From Dryocola sp032051265 (GTDB lineage Bacteria > Pseudomonadota > Gammaproteobacteria > Enterobacterales > Enterobacteriaceae), in contig DAMBYU010000001.1 of the NCBI GenBank assembly GCA_032051265.1, forward strand, positions 124,001-188,000: a DNA stretch of 64,000 nucleotides. Direction: 5' to 3'. Positions 43,403 through 50,593 of this stretch are shown here, piece after piece. Position numbers and translations under genes: made by a program. How positions within the stretch are numbered: the stretch's first letter is position 1; each line of letters starts with the position of its first letter. The notes beneath the pieces are model-generated. The model ran no database searches. It saw only the letters and a program-made list of their open reading frames with translations, and had not been told where the DNA came from.

Positions 43403-44368
43403 ATGATGCAGGATTTGCGTCTGATATTAATCATTGTTGGCGCGATCGCCATAATCGCCTTACTGGTTCATGGCCTCTGGACCAGCCGTAAGGAGCGTTC
43501 TTCCGTTTTCCGCGATCGTCCGTTGAAACGCATGAAGACAAAGCGTGACGACTACGAACCAGAAGACGACGCCGACGATGAGGAAGATGAAGGGGTAGGA
43601 GAAGTGCGCGTGCGTAGGGTAACGCCTGCGCAGGAACCTGTGACTCGCGAGCCGGAAACGCCTCGTCAGCCGCAAGCGCCTCAGCATCAATACGAACCGC
43701 CTTATGCCTCGGCCGAGCCGCGTCGTCCCGTGCCGCCGAAGCCAGCCGTGCCGGAAGCTCCACGTCAGGAAGCGCCCGTTCAGCCTGCTTTTGCGCAGCC
43801 GATGGAGCCTGTCCAGCAACCTGCACCGGTAAAACAGCCTGAACCGGAAATGGCGCAACCAGTTTATCAGCCTGAGCCAATTGCTGAGCCCGCGGTGGAA
43901 GAACATCAGGTGGAAGAGCCTGCACCGGCTCCTGCTCCGCAAGCGCTTAAAGAAACGGTCATCGTGATGAACGTTTCCGCCCATGCCGGCAGCATGATTA
44001 ACGGCGATGTGCTGCTTAACAGCATTCAACAGGCTGGGTTTATCTTTGGCGAGATGAACATCTTCCATCGCCATCTCAGCCCTGACGGCAGCGGCCCCGT
44101 GCTCTTTAGCCTGGCAAATATGGTTAAGCCTGGTTCGTTCGACCCGGAAACCATGGGGAACTTTGCAACGCCTGGCGTGACTATCTTCATGCAGGTGCCT
44201 TCTTATGGCGATCCGCATCAAAACTTCAAGCTGATGCTACAATCCGCTCAGCATATTGCCGATGAAGTTGGTGGCGTGGTGCTTGATGACCAGCGCCGCA
44301 TGATGACGCCGCAGAAGATGCGCGAGTATCAGGATCGGATCCGCGAGGTCGTCGAGGCAAACGCCTGA
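43403..44368 (+). CDS. zipA: Cell division protein ZipA
   Basis: ZipA anchors FtsZ protofilaments to the inner membrane at the division site. The 321-residue product has an N-terminal membrane segment (residues 4-25, N-terminus outside), a charged stretch at about 27-70, a proline/glutamine-rich linker at about 75-190, and a C-terminal FtsZ-binding domain at about 190-321 (NSIQQAGFIFGEMNIFHRH). The linker differs in length from E. coli, as is usual. The ATG at 43403 gives the conserved MMQDLRLIL start; the frame is open 17 codons upstream. Confidence 0.95.
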   Translation: MMQDLRLILIIVGAIAIIALLVHGLWTSRKERSSVFRDRPLKRMKTKRDDYEPEDDADDEEDEGVGEVRVRRVTPAQEPVTREPETPRQPQAPQHQYEPPYASAEPRRPVPPKPAVPEAPRQEAPVQPAFAQPMEPVQQPAPVKQPEPEMAQPVYQPEPIAEPAVEEHQVEEPAPAPAPQALKETVIVMNVSAHAGSMINGDVLLNSIQQAGFIFGEMNIFHRHLSPDGSGPVLFSLANMVKPGSFDPETMGNFATPGVTIFMQVPSYGDPHQNFKLMLQSAQHIADEVGGVVLDDQRRMMTPQKMREYQDRIREVVEANA

Positions 44369-44392
44369 TAACCTGCCGGACACTCTTCCCCT

Positions 44393-44418
44393 AAACCCCC
44401 GCATGCCGGGGGTTTTTT
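44393..44418 (+). terminator. Rho-independent terminator after zipA
   Basis: AAACCCCC/GGGGGTTT forms an 8-bp stem around GCATGCC, followed by a T run, between zipA and ligA. Confidence 0.85.
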
Positions 44419-44434
44419 CTATTGATGGTGCGAT

Positions 44435-46453
44435 ATGGAATCAATCGAACAACAACTCACTGAACTGCGAACCACGCTTCGCCATCATGAATATCTCTAT
44501 CATGTCCTTGATAACCCAGAAATTCCGGATGCTGAATACGATCGCCTGATGCGTGAACTGCGCGCCTTAGAAGAAGCTCACCCTGAATTAATCACGCCAG
44601 ATTCTCCGACGCAGCGCGTAGGCGCGGCTCCGTTGAGCGCGTTCACTCAGGTACGTCATGAAGTGCCGATGCTTTCGCTGGATAACGTTTTTGATGAAGC
44701 AAGCTACCTTGCCTTCAATAAACGCGTGCAGGACAGGCTGAAGAATACCGACGCTGTGACTTTTTGCTGCGAACTGAAACTCGATGGCCTTGCCGTAAGC
44801 CTGCTGTATGAAGACGGCGTGCTGACCCGCGCCGCAACGCGCGGTGACGGCACCACGGGCGAAAATATCTCGACTAATGTGCGCACCATTCGTGCTATTC
44901 CGCTGAAGCTGCACGGAGAGAATATTCCACGTCGCGTTGAAATACGTGGCGAAGTGTTTCTGCCGCAGGCGGGCTTTGAGAAAATTAACGAAGAAGCGCG
45001 CCGTACGGGCGGTAAAATCTTCGCCAACCCGCGTAACGCGGCCGCAGGATCGCTGCGCCAGCTTGACCCGCGTATTACGGCGAAACGCCCTCTGACCTTC
45101 TTCTGCTACGGCGTAGGTCTGCTGGAGGGCGGCGAGCTGCCGGCCAGCCATATGGCACGCCTGCAGCTGTTTAAAGCCTGGGGTTTGCCGGTAAGCGACC
45201 GTATTCGCCTGTGCAGTACGCCGGAGGAAGTGCTGGCGTTTTATCATCAGGTTGAAGCCGATCGCCCGGCACTTGGGTTTGATATCGACGGCGTTGTCAT
45301 TAAAGTGGACTCCCTTGCCTTGCAGGAAACGCTCGGATTTGTAGCCCGCGCACCACGCTGGGCCGTGGCATTTAAATTCCCGGCCCAGGAACAAATGACC
45401 TTTGTTCGCGACGTTGAGTTTCAGGTGGGACGTACCGGCGCAATTACGCCGGTGGCGCGCCTTGAGCCCGTGCAGGTGGCGGGTGTGCTTGTCAGCAACG
45501 CTACCTTGCATAACGCCGATGAAATTGAGCGTTTAGGCCTGAGAATCGGCGACCGCGTAGTGATCCGCCGGGCGGGAGATGTGATCCCGCAGGTTGTCAG
45601 CGTGGTGGAGTCTGAACGGCCAGCCGAATCGAAAGAGGTTATTTTCCCGATACACTGTCCGGTTTGCGGGTCGGACGTTGAGCGTGTGGAAGGTGAGGCG
45701 GTGGCACGTTGCACCGGCGGCCTGATTTGCGGCGCCCAGCGTAAAGAATCCCTGAAGCACTTTGTCTCTCGTCGCGCGCTGGATGTGGACGGCATGGGCG
45801 ATAAGATTATCGACCAGCTGGTCGAGAAGGAGTATGTCCATACGCCAGCGGATCTTTTTCGTCTGACCGCGGGCAAGCTCACCGGGCTTGATCGCATGGG
45901 GCCGAAGTCTGCGCAAAACGTTGTCGACGCGCTTGCCAAATCTAAAGAAACCACCTTTGCACGCTTCCTGTATGCATTAGGGATCCGCGAAGTAGGGGAG
46001 GCGACCGCTGCTGGCTTAGCCGCCTATTTCGGCACGCTGGATGCCTTGTCTGCCGCTTCCATCGAAGAGCTGCAAAAAGTACCGGACGTAGGCATTGTCG
46101 TGGCGACGCACGTTTTCAACTTCTTTGAAGAAGAGAGCAACCGCGAAGTTATCCGTCAGCTTACCGAGGAAGTGGGCGTTCACTGGCCTGCACCGGTGAT
46201 TATCAAAGCCGAAGAGATCGACAGTCCGTTTGCGGGCAAAACCGTCGTGTTGACCGGTTCGCTTAGCATTTTATCGCGAGACGATGCCAAAGCACGGCTG
46301 ATGGCTTTAGGTGCTAAGGTTGCAGGCAGCGTGTCGAAGAAAACGGACCTGGTCATTGCCGGCGAAGCCGCAGGATCCAAGCTTGTTAAAGCGCAGGAGT
46401 TGGGAATTGACGTCATCGATGAAGCGGAAATGATTCGCTTACTGGGTGAGTAA
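44435..46453 (+). CDS. ligA: NAD-dependent DNA ligase LigA
   Basis: LigA seals nicks in replication and repair using NAD. The 672-residue product is full length. It has the N-terminal NMN-binding Ia domain (Y22, D32, Y35 region in HEYLYHVLDNPEIPD), the adenylated lysine K115 in ELKLDG, an OB fold, a four-cysteine zinc finger (CPVCGSDV and CTGGLICGAQ), helix-hairpin-helix motifs, and a C-terminal BRCT domain from about 595. The ypeB start follows within a base or two of its stop, as in E. coli. Confidence 0.98.
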   Translation: MESIEQQLTELRTTLRHHEYLYHVLDNPEIPDAEYDRLMRELRALEEAHPELITPDSPTQRVGAAPLSAFTQVRHEVPMLSLDNVFDEASYLAFNKRVQDRLKNTDAVTFCCELKLDGLAVSLLYEDGVLTRAATRGDGTTGENISTNVRTIRAIPLKLHGENIPRRVEIRGEVFLPQAGFEKINEEARRTGGKIFANPRNAAAGSLRQLDPRITAKRPLTFFCYGVGLLEGGELPASHMARLQLFKAWGLPVSDRIRLCSTPEEVLAFYHQVEADRPALGFDIDGVVIKVDSLALQETLGFVARAPRWAVAFKFPAQEQMTFVRDVEFQVGRTGAITPVARLEPVQVAGVLVSNATLHNADEIERLGLRIGDRVVIRRAGDVIPQVVSVVESERPAESKEVIFPIHCPVCGSDVERVEGEAVARCTGGLICGAQRKESLKHFVSRRALDVDGMGDKIIDQLVEKEYVHTPADLFRLTAGKLTGLDRMGPKSAQNVVDALAKSKETTFARFLYALGIREVGEATAAGLAAYFGTLDALSAASIEELQKVPDVGIVVATHVFNFFEEESNREVIRQLTEEVGVHWPAPVIIKAEEIDSPFAGKTVVLTGSLSILSRDDAKARLMALGAKVAGSVSKKTDLVIAGEAAGSKLVKAQELGIDVIDEAEMIRLLGE

Positions 46454-46454
46454 G

Positions 46455-46670
46455 GTGGATAAAGAGCAGCTTATCGAGATAGCCAACACGGAAATGCCTT
46501 TTGGCAAATACAAGGGCCGCGTGCTCATTGACGTGCCGGAAGAGTATTTTCTGTGGTTTGCGCGCAAAGATGAGTTTCCAAAAGGTCATCTTGGCGAACT
46601 GATGAAGCTCACTTTACTGATTAAAACCGAAGGGCTGGAGGGGCTGGTAAAGCCCCTCAAAGGAGAGTGA
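46455..46670 (+). CDS. ypeB: DUF3820 protein YpeB
   Basis: A 71-residue protein of the DUF3820 family, matching E. coli YpeB across its length (NTEMPFGKYKGR, WFARKDEFPKG, LLIKTEGLEGLVKPL). The start is GTG at 46455, one base after the ligA stop, giving MDKEQL like the E. coli MDKLL. A GTG at 46446 is also in frame but has no ribosome binding site. No function is known; coupling to ligA is conserved. It ends one base from the convergent flxA-like gene. Confidence 0.88.
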   Translation: MDKEQLIEIANTEMPFGKYKGRVLIDVPEEYFLWFARKDEFPKGHLGELMKLTLLIKTEGLEGLVKPLKGE

Positions 46671-46671
46671 G

Positions 46672-47022
46672 TCAGATAAAGATATCGATCTGGTGCTCGT
46701 CTGAAGGGTGATTGACGCCTTCAGCTTTGACCTGCTTTTGTTCTTGTTTTTGCAGCGCTTCTTCGGCCTGTTGATTCTGGAGTTGAGCTATCTGGGCCTG
46801 CAGCATATTTATTTGCTCTTCAATCAGCTCCTGCTGTTTTTGCTTTTCATCGGCTGACAGGCTGCCGCTGGCAATATCTTTGAGCTGTTCGGTCAGTTTG
46901 GTGATCTGTTGCATGATGCGGCTGATTTGCGACGCAAGGCTGTTGCCTGAACTACCGGAAGAGCCGCCCGTGGCAGCGGCAGAAATGCTGCCACCCTGAA
47001 GCGAAGCGTTGATGGTGGTCAT
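46672..47022 (-). CDS. FlxA-like family protein
   Basis: A 116-residue protein rich in Ser, Gly, Gln and Glu. Residues about 35-95 form a coiled coil (ISRIMQQITKLTEQLKDI, then EEQINMLQAQIAQLQ), the pattern of the FlxA family. E. coli FlxA is a prophage-encoded protein whose expression depends on the flagellar sigma factor FliA; its function is unknown. The ATG at 47022 follows AAGGAG. A near-consensus sigma-28 promoter lies 30 bases upstream. No signal peptide or membrane segment is present. The gene abuts ypeB tail to tail with no terminator between. No symbol is given because orthology to flxA itself is uncertain. Confidence 0.82.
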   Translation of the reverse strand: MTTINASLQGGSISAAATGGSSGSSGNSLASQISRIMQQITKLTEQLKDIASGSLSADEKQKQQELIEEQINMLQAQIAQLQNQQAEEALQKQEQKQVKAEGVNHPSDEHQIDIFI

Positions 47023-47051
47023 GATAACTCCTTGATGGGAATGATTAAGAG

Positions 47052-47078
47052 TTATCGGCACGCTCAGGATAAAGGTTA
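47052..47078 (-). promoter_or_regulatory. Sigma-28 (FliA) promoter of the flxA-like gene
   Basis: On the minus strand TAACCTTT is followed by 11 bases and then GCCGATAA. The FliA consensus is TAAAGTTT-N11-GCCGATAA, so the -10 is perfect (8/8), the spacing exact, and the -35 matches six of eight. Predicted transcription start is near 47045, leaving about 23 bases before the start codon. FliA control would place this gene in the late flagellar regulon. Confidence 0.8.
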
Positions 47079-47097
47079 GGGAAGAGCGAACAGTATT

Positions 47098-47385
47098 GCG
47101 CATAGCAAAAAGGCGCCCTCAGGTCTCCTTTCTGCATTACGGGTGGGTCGTGCAGGATTACTCGCTTTGCTCGCCCTTCGGGTCGTCGCAGGCGACGCTG
47201 TCCTGACTCGAACCTGCAGCAGGTTTAAATCCCGCCCGAATCGCGCATAGCAAAAAGGCGCCCTCAGGTCTCCTTTCTGCATTACGGGGGTCGTGCAGGA
47301 TTACTCGCTTTGCTCGCCCTTCGGGTCGTCGCAGGCGACGCTGTCCTGACTCGAACCTGCAGCAGGTTCAAATCCCGCCCGAATC
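47098..47385. repeat. Tandem 145/143-bp repeats derived from tRNA-Lys 3' end plus terminator
   Basis: Two near-identical units (47098-47242 and 47243-47385; the second lacks two bases) run head to tail. A third, shorter and diverged version (47386-47425) forms the true terminator of lysV. Read on the minus strand each unit contains GCAGGTTCGA, an insertion of about 45 bases, then ATCCTGCACGACCC, which is the T-arm and 3' acceptor end of tRNA-Lys split in the T-loop. A GC-rich hairpin with TTTTTGC tail follows. The insertion itself folds into small hairpins. No gene is credible here; frames running across it are artefacts of repetition. Confidence 0.85.
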
Positions 47386-47388
47386 GCG

Positions 47389-47420
47389 CATAGCAAAAAG
47401 GCGCCTTTAGGGCGCCTTTC
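47389..47420 (-). terminator. Terminator of the valU-valX-valY-lysV tRNA operon
   Basis: On the minus strand AAAGGCGCC and GGCGCCTTTTT form a stem around a short CTAAA loop just after lysV, ending in five T. Confidence 0.8.
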
Positions 47421-47425
47421 TACAT

Positions 47426-47501
47426 TGGTGGGTCGTGCAGGATTCGAACCTGCGACCAATTGATTAAAAGTCAACTGCTCTACCAACTGAGCTAACGACC
47501 C
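47426..47501 (-). tRNA. lysV: tRNA-Lys (anticodon TTT)
   Basis: A complete 76-base tRNA with encoded CCA on the minus strand: acceptor GGGTCGT/ACGACCC, anticodon loop CTTTTAA with TTT, and T-loop GGTTCGAATCC. It is the last gene of the Val-Val-Val-Lys operon, the same order as in E. coli (valU-valX-valY-lysV). Confidence 0.98.
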
Positions 47502-47504
47502 GAA

Positions 47505-47580
47505 TGGTGGGTGATGACGGGCTCGAACCGCCGACCCCCTCCGTGTAAAGGAGGTGCTCTACCAACTGAGCTAATCACCC
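47505..47580 (-). tRNA. valY: tRNA-Val (anticodon TAC), third copy
   Basis: A 76-base tRNA with CCA: acceptor GGGTGAT, anticodon loop TTTACAC with TAC, and T-loop GGTTCGAGCCC. It differs from the other two copies at one base of the D/anticodon junction (GCACCTCC rather than GCATCTCC). It lies three bases before lysV. Confidence 0.98.
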
Positions 47581-47616
47581 AAACTTCGGTACTGCTATAT
47601 TGCGTAAGAGGAGAGA

Positions 47617-47692
47617 TGGTGGGTGATGACGGGCTCGAACCGCCGACCCCCTCCGTGTAAAGGAGATGCTCTACCAACTGAGCTAATCACCC
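47617..47692 (-). tRNA. valX: tRNA-Val (anticodon TAC), second copy
   Basis: A 76-base tRNA with encoded CCA, identical to the first copy at 47737 and one base different from the copy at 47505. It is the middle valine gene of the operon. Confidence 0.98.
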
Positions 47693-47736
47693 AACTCTTA
47701 ATCTCTTAACACCGCGGAGCAACACTCACTAATGAA

Positions 47737-47812
47737 TGGTGGGTGATGACGGGCTCGAACCGCCGACCCCCTCCGTGTAAAGGAGATGCTCTACCAACTG
47801 AGCTAATCACCC
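47737..47812 (-). tRNA. valU: tRNA-Val (anticodon TAC), first copy
   Basis: The promoter-proximal valine tRNA, 76 bases with CCA and the TAC anticodon. A strong promoter lies 18 bases upstream. Symbols valU/valX/valY are assigned by position only. Confidence 0.98.
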
Positions 47813-47829
47813 CCGCTGTGTGGAGTCGC

Positions 47830-47857
47830 ATTATAGGGAGAGTTGAAAATGAGTCAA
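47830..47857 (-). promoter_or_regulatory. Promoter of the Val/Lys tRNA operon
   Basis: On the minus strand TTGACT (47852-47857) and TATAAT (47830-47835) are separated by 16 bases. A GCGACTCC discriminator follows, the GC-rich type found at stringently controlled stable-RNA promoters. Confidence 0.85.
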
Positions 47858-48072
47858 CGCCTTTTCTAAAGATTTTGTTTGTTCGTCTTAAAATTAGACA
47901 ATGCGATCGCGATTTGCTCATTGGCGCTTGATTTATCACCGAAATAAGCGGTTTACGGCGAAGTAAAAGCATCAACATTGAGGAATCAGCCCACAGTGGT
48001 AGAATGTTGCCCACTTTATCTTCCCTGGCATTTACCGATTTCCCGGTACTTTTGCGTAATTAAGGCCGTTCA

Positions 48073-49485
48073 ATGAAAATCAAAACTCGCTTTGCGCCAA
48101 GCCCAACAGGCTACCTGCACGTCGGTGGCGCTCGTACTGCTCTCTATTCCTGGCTGTTTGCCCGTAACCAAGGCGGCGAGTTCGTGCTGCGTATTGAAGA
48201 TACCGATCTCGAACGCTCAACCCCGGAAGCCATCGAAGCCATTATGGACGGGATGAACTGGCTGAGCCTGGAGTGGGATGAAGGCCCGTACTATCAGACC
48301 AAACGCTTTGACCGCTACAACAGCGTAATAGATGAGATGCTGGAAGCGGGCACGGCATATAAATGCTACTGCTCCAAAGAGCGTCTTGATGCGCTGCGTG
48401 AAGAACAAATGGAGAAGGGCGAAAAGCCACGTTATGACGGCTGTTGCCGCCACGGACACGAGCATCACGCAGCGGATGAGCCATGCGTTGTTCGTTTTGC
48501 TAACCCGCAGGAAGGTTCGGTCATTTTTGATGACCAGATTCGCGGCCCAATCGAATTTAGCAATCAGGAGCTCGACGACCTGATTATTCGTCGTACCGAC
48601 GGCTCGCCAACCTATAACTTCTGCGTGGTGGTAGACGACTGGGATATGGAAATCACCCATGTGATCCGCGGCGAAGACCATATCAACAACACTCCGCGCC
48701 AGATCAATATCCTGCAAGCGCTGAATGCGCCAGTGCCGGTGTATGCGCACGTATCGATGATCAACGGCGATGACGGCAAAAAATTATCCAAACGCCACGG
48801 CGCGGTAAGCGTTATGCAGTATCGCGATGAAGGCTATCTGCCGGAAGCGCTGCTGAACTATCTGGTGCGTCTGGGCTGGGCACATGGCGATCAGGAGATC
48901 TTCACCCGTGAAGAGATGATCAAGCTGTTTTCTTTAAATACCGTCAGCAAATCCGCCAGCGCGTTTAATACGGAAAAGCTGCAGTGGCTGAACCACCACT
49001 ACATTAACCATCTGGCGCCGGAATACGTTGCGACGCAGCTGCAATGGCACATCGAGCAGCAGAATATTGATACCCGCAATGGCCCCGAACTGGCCGAACT
49101 GGTGAAACTGCTGGGCGAGCGCTGCAAGACGCTTAAAGAGATGGCAGAAACCTGCCGCTACTTCTATGAAGATTTCAGCGAGTTTGATGCGGATGCCGCG
49201 AAGAAACATCTGCGTCCGGTTGCCCGCCAGCCGCTGGAAGTGGTGCGCGATAAGCTTGCGGCTCTGAGCGACTGGAGCGCGGAAAACGTGCATCAGGCTA
49301 TTCAGGCAACGGCGGATGAGCTGGAAGTCGGCATGGGTAAAGTCGGCATGCCGTTACGCGTTGCTGTAACAGGGGCCGGGCAGTCGCCTGCGTTGGACGT
49401 AACGGTTCACGCGATTGGCAAACAGCGCTCTGTGGCAAGGATTAATAAAGCTTTAGGTTTTATCGCTGAACGCGAAAGTCAGTAA
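48073..49485 (+). CDS. gltX: Glutamyl-tRNA synthetase
   Basis: GltX charges tRNA-Glu. The 470-residue product (E. coli 471) is a discriminating class I enzyme. The HIGH-type motif is HVGG in PSPTGYLHVGGARTAL (about residues 9-24), the KMSKS-type motif is KLSKRHG near 237-243, and a zinc-binding cysteine/histidine cluster lies at about 98-127 (CYC...CCRHGHEHH). It is divergent from the tRNA operon and has a terminator after it. Confidence 0.98.
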   Translation: MKIKTRFAPSPTGYLHVGGARTALYSWLFARNQGGEFVLRIEDTDLERSTPEAIEAIMDGMNWLSLEWDEGPYYQTKRFDRYNSVIDEMLEAGTAYKCYCSKERLDALREEQMEKGEKPRYDGCCRHGHEHHAADEPCVVRFANPQEGSVIFDDQIRGPIEFSNQELDDLIIRRTDGSPTYNFCVVVDDWDMEITHVIRGEDHINNTPRQINILQALNAPVPVYAHVSMINGDDGKKLSKRHGAVSVMQYRDEGYLPEALLNYLVRLGWAHGDQEIFTREEMIKLFSLNTVSKSASAFNTEKLQWLNHHYINHLAPEYVATQLQWHIEQQNIDTRNGPELAELVKLLGERCKTLKEMAETCRYFYEDFSEFDADAAKKHLRPVARQPLEVVRDKLAALSDWSAENVHQAIQATADELEVGMGKVGMPLRVAVTGAGQSPALDVTVHAIGKQRSVARINKALGFIAERESQ

Positions 49486-49504
49486 TTCATATCAGCGGGA
49501 TACA

Positions 49505-49530
49505 AAACCGGCGCAGTGTCGCCGGTTTTT
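49505..49530. terminator. Terminator between gltX and yfeC
   Basis: AAACCGGCG/CGCCGGTTT forms a 9-bp stem with a CAGTGT loop and flanking T run, between two convergent genes. Confidence 0.88.
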
Positions 49531-49887
49531 TTATTCGTTATCGCGAATGCCCAGACGTTTTAACACCCCAGCAATGCCTTCGCGTAAAATCAGCGCCGAC
49601 ATTTTTTGCTGCTCGCTTTCCGACATCTGTTTTAGCGAATGGAGCAGTAAGGCTTCCAGCGTGGAAGCATTAGCCGAATAGGTAGAGGGTTTATCCGCGG
49701 CCCGCTTCGCGCTGTTAATGAATTCCTGAACGCGTTCATCAATATGAATTAGCCTGGCTTTTCCACCCTGGACGCCGGGTTTCTGCGTCGTTGTCCAGTT
49801 CTCTTTACGCACCCACTTGTTGATGGTTTGCCGGCTATAGCCGGTAAGCGTCGCCAGTTCTTCAGGCGTCATTCGTTCCTTGAGCAC
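49531..49887 (-). CDS. yfeC: Putative DNA-binding protein YfeC
   Basis: A 118-residue protein matching E. coli YfeC. The N-terminal helix-turn-helix (MTPEELATLTGYSRQTINKWVRKENW) resembles the Mor/excisionase-like winged-helix family, and the C-terminus has SALILREGIAGVLKRLGIRD. GTG at 49887 is chosen (E. coli starts MFKERMTP in the same position, and AAGGA lies seven bases upstream); ATG 49872 is possible. The paralogue yfeD, its usual E. coli neighbour, is absent. Regulatory targets are unknown. Confidence 0.88.
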   Translation of the reverse strand: MLKERMTPEELATLTGYSRQTINKWVRKENWTTTQKPGVQGGKARLIHIDERVQEFINSAKRAADKPSTYSANASTLEALLLHSLKQMSESEQQKMSALILREGIAGVLKRLGIRDNE

Positions 49888-50047
49888 GGTGGATTCCTTA
49901 ATGCAAAAGAAGTTATTAGGGGTTCATTTTATGCGATCGTTTTACATGAAACTGTGACAGGATTAACTACAGCGGGACGAGATGCAATCAGGATCTGCAT
50001 GAGTTGTTTGCTTTTTCGGCGATTGACCGCAGAAGGAGAATTTGCCG

Positions 50048-50076
50048 TTGACACAATCTGGCGGGTTTCATATGAT
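50048..50076 (+). promoter_or_regulatory. Promoter of the alaX-alaW tRNA pair
   Basis: A consensus -35 TTGACA (50048-50053), 17 bases, and -10 TATGAT (50071-50076), followed by a GC-rich discriminator GCCGCCCG typical of stringently controlled stable-RNA promoters. Confidence 0.88.
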
Positions 50077-50110
50077 GCCGCCCGTCAACACGACAAGGTT
50101 TCTACGGTTC

Positions 50111-50186
<76 letters not shown>

Positions 50187-50231
50187 AATCTTCTCCAGCA
50201 AGATTTGATTCGTAGAACCAAAGCCTATCGT

Positions 50232-50307
<76 letters not shown>

Positions 50308-50313
50308 AAATAT

Positions 50314-50342
50314 AAAACCCTCGCCTGTTGGCGGGGGTTTTT
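50314..50342 (+). terminator. Terminator of the tRNA-Ala pair
   Basis: AAACCCTCGCC/GGCGGGGGTTT with a TGTT loop and a following T run, directly after the second tRNA-Ala. The next 250 bases up to the phosphodiesterase gene are AT-rich and show no gene. Confidence 0.88.
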
Positions 50343-50593
50343 GCATTCTGTCTCCCACAAAGCAGCAGCAATGTCATGTGGTAAAGCTGGCGGCTAACGT
50401 TCAGTCAGCAGAGCGTAAAAAACATTAATTTTTAAAACGGATATATCAATAAATGTATATTTGTTTAAATTTATTAATTGCGCCTGGGTTAATTTTACAG
50501 AAAGTAGGCGTGCTTGATTTAAAGCCTGAATAAACGTATGGTAGCGGCATTAATTATGACTTTGATAAATACATAACATTAACACCTGTGCTT

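Noticed and set aside
43460..44221. 253-codon frame antisense to zipA
   Set aside because: Arises from the low-complexity proline/glutamine linker read backwards; no supporting start signals.
47098..47425. Tandem repeats considered as a CRISPR array
   Set aside because: Only two to three units of about 145 bases with no short repeat/spacer alternation and no cas genes; they are explained by tRNA-Lys and terminator sequence.
47076..47486. Short reading frames across the repeat block (near-identical proteins at 47076-47282 and 47301-47486)
   Set aside because: They run through tRNA and terminator sequence, have no ribosome binding site, and their similarity to each other only reflects the repeat.
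47492..48014. Short frames over the valine tRNA genes
   Set aside because: They translate tRNA genes; the repeated peptide patterns come from the three tRNA copies.
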